From: Ailurus styani
Taxonomy: Eukaryota; Chordata; Mammalia; Carnivora; Ailuridae
Assembly: GCA_002007465.1 (NCBI GenBank)
Contig: LNAC01000750.1
Span: 819,956-883,955 of the forward strand
DNA length: 64,000 nucleotides
Direction of reading: 5' to 3'
How positions within the stretch are numbered: the first letter of the stretch is position 1; each line of letters opens with the position of its first letter. This document shows, piece after piece, positions 58,561 to 64,000 of this stretch. The position numbers and the translations under genes were made by a program. Below the pieces are notes generated by a model. The model ran no database searches and was not told the DNA's origin. It saw only the letters and a program-made list of their open reading frames with translations.

Positions 58561-59384
58561 AAGCATACATAAGTACATATTTTTCCCTTCCTTTTCTTGC
58601 TTTTTTTTTTGTAAAAGGAGTTGGTGGGCAGCTAATTTAATTATTTAGCCTTATTTATAGAATACCTAGAATGAACTGTGACTATACTAGAAACAAAACT
58701 CACCTAGAGAAGAGTATGAGTGGTGAGGCTTTGGGACACTGCAATCAGAAAGGAGGGTGAGAGGATTCTTGTGTGAGGGACAACTGCTTCATGTTAGGGA
58801 GAGTCATCATATTATTGCTTAGAAGTTTAAGTTGGAATTTAAGGGTGTATGTGGGTTACTTACCAAAGAGGTAAACATGCCAGATATTTGTCTTGACACT
58901 GTATTGTGCTCATCACTGTATGCTCTCTTCTGAATCATAGGGGCTAAAAATTTCTGACTCCCTCACTACTGGAATTCTCTGTTAGGTTCAGCCAGTGAAA
59001 ACAGATGACAAACTATGAGGCAGAGGGAAAGTAAAAACCTTTTCTTCTGACTCTGGCAGTTCTAGTAATTATAGACTAGCAGAGGATCTTACAATAGTGA
59101 TATTAACTACAGACAAACATGGGATCAAATGAAGTCCAGCATGGATGGTAGCAGCTTGTTACATTTCCTGATCTTTGGGAGATATCATCTTCCTACCACA
59201 TGTGTTCTTTCAATGTTTCCAAAATTCATAGAAATGAATTATTCAAAATAAATGTGTTTCTATTTGAAATCTTTCGAGTGCCTTCTGTTTTGCTGACTGA
59301 ATCCTGAGTGATATAAAAGAACTACTCTCACTCTTTCTCAATCTTACTATGGTGCATCAACCTCAGGGTATGGTAAACTCTTTT
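58561..59384. other. Unannotated sequence after the retroviral fragment
   Basis: No gene. The part 58890-59310 ends in 'GCTGACTGAATCCTGAGTGATA', which could be a decayed LTR, but no partner terminus could be confirmed. Confidence 0.3.
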
Positions 59385-59709
59385 TTTAAGATTTTATTTT
59401 TTAGTAATTTCTACACCCAACATGAGTTTCAAACATACAACCCTGAGGTCAAGAGTCGTGTGCTCGGGCACCTGGGTGGTTCAGTGGGTTAAAGCCGCTG
59501 CCTTCGGCTCAGGTCATGATCCCAGGGTCCTGGGATCGAGGCCTGCATCGGGCTCTCTGCTCAGAGGGGAGCCTGCTTCCTCCTCTCTCCTCTCTCTCTG
59601 CCTGCCTGTAATCTCTCTCTCTATGTCAAATGAATAAATAAATAAAATCTTTAAAAAAAAAAAAAAAAAGAGTCGTGTGCTCTACTGACTGAGTCAGCCA
59701 GGTGCTCCT
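59385..59709 (-). mobile_element. Short Can-SINE (minus strand), split by a younger SINE
   Basis: Left half 59385-59465: 'TTTAAGATTTTATTTTTTAG', 'CATACAACCCTGAGGTCAAGAG'. Right half 59668-59709: 'CTACTGACTGAGTCAGCCAGGTGCTCC'. The two join into one short-type SINE when the inner element and one TSD copy are removed. Confidence 0.88.
59466..59667 (+). mobile_element. Young Can-SINE nested in the short SINE
   Basis: Head GGGCACCTGGGTGGTTCAGT, intact box 'GGTCATGATCCCAGGGTCC', a CT-rich part, tail AATAAATAAATAAAATCTTT plus A17. The 15-bp TSD AAGAGTCGTGTGCTC is perfect (59451-59465 and 59668-59682). The long pure A-tail and perfect TSD suggest a recent insertion. Confidence 0.96.
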
Positions 59710-60489
59710 GTGATAATCTCTTTGAATCTTAGTAAATGTAATATTTAGACTCATTGGTAACAATAATTTAAAAAATTAAATAACTGAATAAAAAATTAAA
59801 TTAAGTTTCTAGAAAGTTAATTATTGAGAGAGACATCTTCATGCCTGCAGTCTTTTATTCTCATTGAGCCACTCATAAGAATGAGTCTTGGGCCTGGAAT
59901 ACTTCCTTGCCAAGATATGAAGAGTCCATTCAGCCTAAGCTGGGCTTACCACCTTTTTCCCTATTTCAAACTCAGTGTGTACTCTTTTTCTAAGCTTAAG
60001 TGTGTATCTTAACGGCCCTCAGACATACTCCCAGCTTTCAGTATTTTGGCCTCCATGGGGGAAGAGAGAGATGTCCTTCCTGAAGCATTGAGAGGGGTAC
60101 ATGTAGGTAAATTGCCCTGTGTCTGTTGTGGGGAAAGATCCATTGACCATGAAGGATTAATGCCCCCTATTGATGTTAATCTCACTCTGTCTCTTCTCTA
60201 TAAGTGTTGCTCCTTCCAGTGCTTGGCTGCTTTGTGTTTTCCTTGGCAAATGCAATACCAAGATGCAATGGGAAGAAGTGTTTAGAGTCTTTCCCTGGGA
60301 TTGGTAACCTGTGCATGGTGTTCTGCTCCCCTGGGATAGATAACTGGTGTGTGGTGTTCTGCTTGGTATTCAGTAGTTCCTAGTTGTTTTTAGCAAAATT
60401 AAAGGGGGACAAAATTCAGTAATTAGCTGATAGATCACTTTTTATATTTACTCAGAAGCTTATTCATTTCTGATGCTCTTCATTATTTC
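59710..60489. other. Unannotated spacer
   Basis: No recognised gene. The frame 60046-60285 (79 codons) is Cys-rich but has no domain or homologue I know. A two-copy imperfect tandem repeat with a period of about 36 bp lies at 60295-60366 ('CTGGGAT.G.TAACTGGTG'). Confidence 0.35.
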
Positions 60490-60700
60490 TTGAAGGATCA
60501 AGATTCCACCTGTATAATTTCCCTTCAGTATGAAGAACCTTACTTAACATTTCCAATAATGCAGCTATTCTAACAATATATTCTCTTAGCTTTCTTTTAC
60601 CTGAAATTGCTGTTTTTTCACCTTGATTCTAGAAGAATACTTTCACTCAATACAGAATTCTGGGTTGGCAGCTTTTTTCTTTCAACATTTAAAAAATATA
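60490..60700 (-). mobile_element. Old L1M fragment (antisense)
   Basis: 'CCCTTCAGTATGAAGAACCTTAC', 'ACTTTCACTCAATACAGAATTCTGGGTTGGCAG' and 'TTTTTTCTTTCAACATTT' are the familiar antisense L1M pattern. Confidence 0.65.
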
Positions 60701-62599
60701 TTTCCAGGAGGAGATCCAAGATGGCAGCATGGGAAGATGGTGAACTCACTTACTCCACAGACACGCAGAATGTATGCCTACATACAGAGCAATTCCACAC
60801 CAGGAAGAACTGAACACTAATTGAACAGCATGGCAAAGAATACAGGAACCACGTAGAGAAGAGTAGGAGGGACAGAGACATGGTAACTATAGGAATCCTA
60901 TTCCTAATGTGATGACCTGCAGTAGGGAGAGATATCACTGAGAAGCCCTCATGGAGGTTCACTCACCCTGGGGAACAGCAAAAACAAACAAGCAAACAAA
61001 CGAACAAAACAGACTAAAAAACCCCCCAAACTCTAGCAATTTGAAGGCAAACTAGACTATAAGTGAAGGAAATCCACTTACCAACTTCAGAGCATTCACC
61101 AAACTGTGGGGGGAAGTGCTGGAACTCTCTCTCAGATTGGAGGTGCTGGTAAATGCCATTCTTTACATTCTTTCTCCGCCATGAAAGCACAAATGGGAGC
61201 AAGGTCCAGGCACTCTAGCTAGCATGCTAGAGCTGCCTGGCAAGATCCAGGCCCCTAGCTTACATCAGCTGCAGTCATCAAACCATGTGGCTTCCCACCC
61301 ATGCCCACCCCAGTTCCAACCATCACACCTAGGTGGCCCTGATGCAGTGCTCTCTAGCACCCCCAGCCCATGACCACTTCCAGCTCCAGTAATCTCGCCA
61401 AGGCAGCCCCAGTGTGCCTGAGGATACAATGTCTCATGTCCATTCCCACACTGTCTGTAGCCATCCATCTGAGGTGGCCCCAGTATAGAAGTCTCCAGTA
61501 CTTTACAGCTAACCTCACTCCAGATCCAGCCATTCTGCCAGCTAAACAAACCTACAGCTAACATCATACTCTGTGATTAAAAAGCTGAAAGCATTTCCTC
61601 AAGATCAGGAACAAGACAAGTATGCCCACTCACACCACTTTTATTCAACATAGTATTGGATGTTCTAGCTACAGCAATTAGGCAAGAAAGATAAATAAAG
61701 ACTCAAATTGGAAAGAAGGAGGTAAAACTGTCACTCTTTGCACATGACATGATGCTATGTATAGAAAACCCTAAGATTCTACCAAAAAACTGTTAGAATT
61801 AATAAATGAATTCAGTAAAGTTATAGGATACAAAATTAAAATACAGAAATTATTTGCATTTCTATACAGAGTAATAAGCTATCAGAAAGAGAAATTAAGA
61901 AAATAATCCCATTTACAAATGCATCAAAGAAAAAATATCTAGGAGTAAATTTAACAAAGACAGTTAAAGACTCCTACCTTGCAAACTATAAGGTACTGAT
62001 GAAATAAACTGAAGACACAAATAAATGGAAAGATATTTCATGATCATGGATTGGAAGAATTAATATTGTTAAGATGTCCATATGACTGAAAGCAAACTAC
62101 AGATTTAATGCAATCCTTATCAAAATACCAATGACACTTTTCATAGAACTAGAACAAAGAATTCTATACAAAAATTTGTATAGATCCACCAAAGATCCCA
62201 AATAGCCAAAGCAATCTTGAGAAAGAACAAAGCTGGAGGTATCACAATCCCCAATTCCAAACTATGCTACAAAGCTATAGTAATCAAAGTAGTATGGTAT
62301 TGGCACAAAAATAGACACATGGATCAATGAAATAGAACAGAGAACCTCAGAAAAGCCCACGCATAGATGGCCAATTAACCTGACATAGAAGGCAAGATTA
62401 TACAATGAGGAAAAAGAGTCTCTTCAATAAATGGTGTTGGGAAAACTGGACAGTTACATACAGAAGAATTAACCTGAACCACTGTCTTACACCGGATAGA
62501 AAAAAAAATTCAAAACAGATTAAACTCTTTAATGTTAGACCTGTTACTATCAAAGTCCTAGAAGAAAATATAGGCAATAAGCTTTTTGACATTGGTCTT

Positions 62600-62614
62600 A
62601 GAAATAGTTTTTTG
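62600..62614. repeat. TSD of the retrocopy, left
   Basis: AGAAATAGTTTTTTG, identical to 62972-62986. Confidence 0.95.
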
Positions 62615-62971
62615 ACTGCACATACTATGTTCCATAATTTAAAAATAAATTCCAGTATTTACGATGGCGACAACTATACATACCATTCATGTTAAATACA
62701 TTTTGGAGATCCTCTTTTATTACATTATGTGATGAATGGACATTCCTGTTCAATTGATAATGATTCATTAACCCGCTTTGAAAAATTAAATTGTGATTAC
62801 ACCAAATCTTACATTTCTGTAAAGTTTATTTTGTATGCTACTGTTTTAACTTTTATTTTTCTGTAGATAAAGTACGACTTAATATTAATTATATGGGGAC
62901 TTTTCTGCAGATTATTTAAGCAGGAGACTTGAATCTGCTTGCAATAAAGAAGGAAGAAATGTCAAAAAAAA
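62615..62971 (+). pseudogene. 5'-truncated retrocopy of an unidentified mRNA 3' end
   Basis: A 357-bp insert with the marks of L1-driven retrotransposition: a perfect 15-bp TSD, an AATAAA signal at 62943-62948, 15 bases to the tail, and a terminal A-run (62964-62972). The insertion point on the complementary strand reads TTTCT/AAG, close to the L1 endonuclease consensus. The body is AT-rich, without an open frame, and matches no SINE or L1 in this window. It is therefore most simply the 3'UTR end of a cellular transcript. I do not recognise the source gene. It could also be an unusual non-coding RNA with a poly(A) tail. Confidence 0.8.
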
Positions 62972-62986
62972 AGAAATAGTTTTTTG
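62972..62986. repeat. TSD of the retrocopy, right
   Basis: AGAAATAGTTTTTTG, identical to 62600-62614. L1 sequence resumes with 'GATTAGTCTACTCAGG'. Confidence 0.95.
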
Positions 62987-63214
62987 GATTAGTCTACTCA
63001 GGGAACAGTAACAAAAGCTAAAATAAACAAATGGGATTACATAAAACTAAACAAATTTTGCACAGTGAAGGGAAATATCAATAAAACAAAAAGGAAACCT
63101 ACTGAAAGGGAGAAGATATCTGCAAATAATACATTCAATAAAGAGTTAATATCCAAAATAGATGAAGAACTTACACACCTTAACATAAAAAATAACCTGA
63201 TTTAAAAATAGGCA

Positions 63215-63338
63215 GGGGTATCTGGGTGGCTCAATAAGTTAAATATCTGAATCCTGATCTCAGATCAGGTCTTGATTTCAGGGTCATGAGTGCAAGCCCA
63301 CGTTGGGGTCCACACTGCATATGGAGCCTGCTTAAAAA
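63215..63338 (+). mobile_element. Short Can-SINE variant inserted in the old L1
   Basis: 'GGGGTATCTGGGTGGCTCAATAAG', 'GGGTCATGAGTGCAAGCCCACG', tail A8. The flanking 'AAATAGGCAG' and 'AAATGGGCAG' are the probable TSD. Confidence 0.85.
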
Positions 63339-63481
63339 AAATGGGCAGAGAACTTAAATAGACATTTTAAAAAACAACATACAGTTGACTAATAAGTGTA
63401 TGAAAAGAGGCTCAACATCACTTCAGATCAAAACCACAATGAGATATCATCTCATAACTGTTAGATTGGCTATTATCAAAA

Positions 63482-64000
63482 ACACAAGGAGGAGCAGCAA
63501 GATGGCGGAGGAGTAGGAGACCGATTATCATCAGGCCCCAGGAATTCACCCAGAGAGCTATCAAACTATTCTGAACACCTACAAATTCTACCTGAGATCG
63601 AAGAGGAGAAGAGCAGCAATTCTAGGAACAGAAAACTGACCACTTTCTGGAAGGTAGGACGTGTGGACAAGTGAATCTGAGGCGACAGGAGGATAGACCC
63701 CGGGAGGAGGGGCCGGCTCCCGGCAAGGGAGCGAGCAGCAGAGCACAGACTCAGAACTGTTAGAAGTCGGCTCCACTGAGGGACGTCGCCCCAGAGACCA
63801 AGCGGGGGGTGAAACCCCTGCAGGGACAGTGTGGTCTCAGGACCCATGGGGACACAAAAAGACCAGGGGTGTCTGAGCGCGACCGAGCTCCCAGGTCTCA
63901 GAGAGAAGCCGGCGGGAGAGATGGAGCTGAGCTGAGGTGTCTCTCAGCTCGGGGTTACCTTGGGCTGTGATCTGAAGCACAGCAGGGCCACTGATCTGTG
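63482..64000 (+). mobile_element. 5'UTR of a younger L1, cut by the window end
   Basis: Starts 'AGGAGGAGCAGCAAGATGGCGG' and matches the first 520 bp of the L1 at 28420 closely, but it keeps many CpG sites (for example 'GTCTGAGCGCGACCGAGCTC' near 63871-63890) that are TpG or CpA in the other copy. This suggests a younger, possibly full-length element continuing beyond 64000. Antisense frames here are not genes. Confidence 0.9.

Larger units (their letters stand above)
60702..63480 (+). mobile_element. Old L1 (sense), 5'UTR joined to the ORF2 3' half
   Basis: Starts with an L1 5'UTR ('GGAGGAGATCCAAGATGGCAGC'; 60702-61555) and passes directly into ORF2 just upstream of the RT 'QGCPL' region (61555 onward: 'CAAGATCAGGAACAAGACAAG'). 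It then continues through the C-terminal part ('[20 protein letters not shown]', 62405-62465). ORF1 and the endonuclease are missing. The FADD-type box near 61735-61752 reads 'CTTTGCACATGACATG', so the first Asp codon follows CAC instead of GCA. It is interrupted by a retrocopy (62615-62971) and a short SINE (63215-63338), and cut by a younger L1 at 63482. Confidence 0.8.

Noticed and set aside
51060..59310. A pair of LTRs (51060-51500 and 58890-59310) enclosing one provirus
   Set aside because: Some loose similarity was felt by eye, but no matching termini or TSD could be shown and the internal order is not colinear. Self-alignment of the two segments would decide.
59466..59667. tRNA-like heads of the SINEs as possible tRNA genes
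   Set aside because: Only the A/B-box-derived half is present, with an A-tail and TSD. These are tRNA-derived SINEs, not tRNA genes.
60046..60285. A 79-codon Cys-containing frame, 'LPCVCCGERS'
   Set aside because: No recognised domain, no start context or neighbouring exon, and it is surrounded by repeats. It could be chance.
1..64000. A CRISPR array, operon, secretion system or other novel prokaryote-style system
   Set aside because: No regularly spaced repeats, no dense coding, no ribosome-binding patterns. All structure is that of a mammalian OR cluster with retrotransposons.

Overview
The window looks like nuclear DNA from a carnivoran, most likely a mustelid. It is full of tRNA-Lys-type Can-SINEs and carnivore-type LINE-1s. 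Several SINEs carry the variant CAAGTAGGCAGAGAGGCAGG that I associate with mustelids; this is recollection, not a database result. The layout is an olfactory receptor (OR) cluster: three related OR copies on the + strand, about 22-27 kb apart, in AT-rich DNA saturated with retrotransposons. No operon, CRISPR array, tRNA or rRNA gene was found.

Genes. Only one intact protein-coding gene is supported: a class II OR at 27194-28153 (319 aa), with a good splice acceptor 2 bp before its ATG and an AATAAA shortly after its stop. The copy at 49764-50727 is about 97% identical over its first 700 bp but has a 4-bp insertion in TM1. The copy at 637-1561 is an old pseudogene with several frameshifts and a destroyed DRY motif. 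The sequence after the first OR (about 2440-8000) is paralogous to the sequence after the second (about 36330-47730). The cluster therefore grew by tandem duplication of an OR-plus-flank unit, and later SINE and L1 insertions differ between the units.

Repeats, left to right. At 1.6-4.7 kb there are nested SINEs, a polypyrimidine microsatellite and L1 tails. At 9.1-15.2 kb lies a long, broken minus-strand L1. At 15.3-21.8 kb are old L1M/HAL1-like pieces in both orientations. At 24.3-26.2 kb is an antisense L1M. At 28.4-35.1 kb is a nearly full-length sense L1 with a 14-bp target-site duplication (TSD) and damaged ORF1 and ORF2; its assembly contains a 47-base N run and several single Ns. At 36.8-37.9 kb are three SINEs. 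At 42.4-44.9 kb is an internally deleted L1 with its TSD. At 46.0-46.9 kb is a truncated L1. At 52.3-58.6 kb are degenerate endogenous-retrovirus pieces and a twin-primed (inverted) L1. At 59.4 kb are nested SINEs. At 60.7-63.5 kb is an old L1 that received an orphan retrocopy of an mRNA 3' end. At 63.5 kb to the window end is the CpG-rich 5'UTR of a younger L1.

No new biological system is visible. The observations most worth following are the sharp identity break between the two recent OR copies (a gene-conversion signature), the single-lesion OR copy, the insertion differences between duplicated units, the unidentified retrocopy at 62615-62971, and the single-N assembly joins. All identities were counted by eye.
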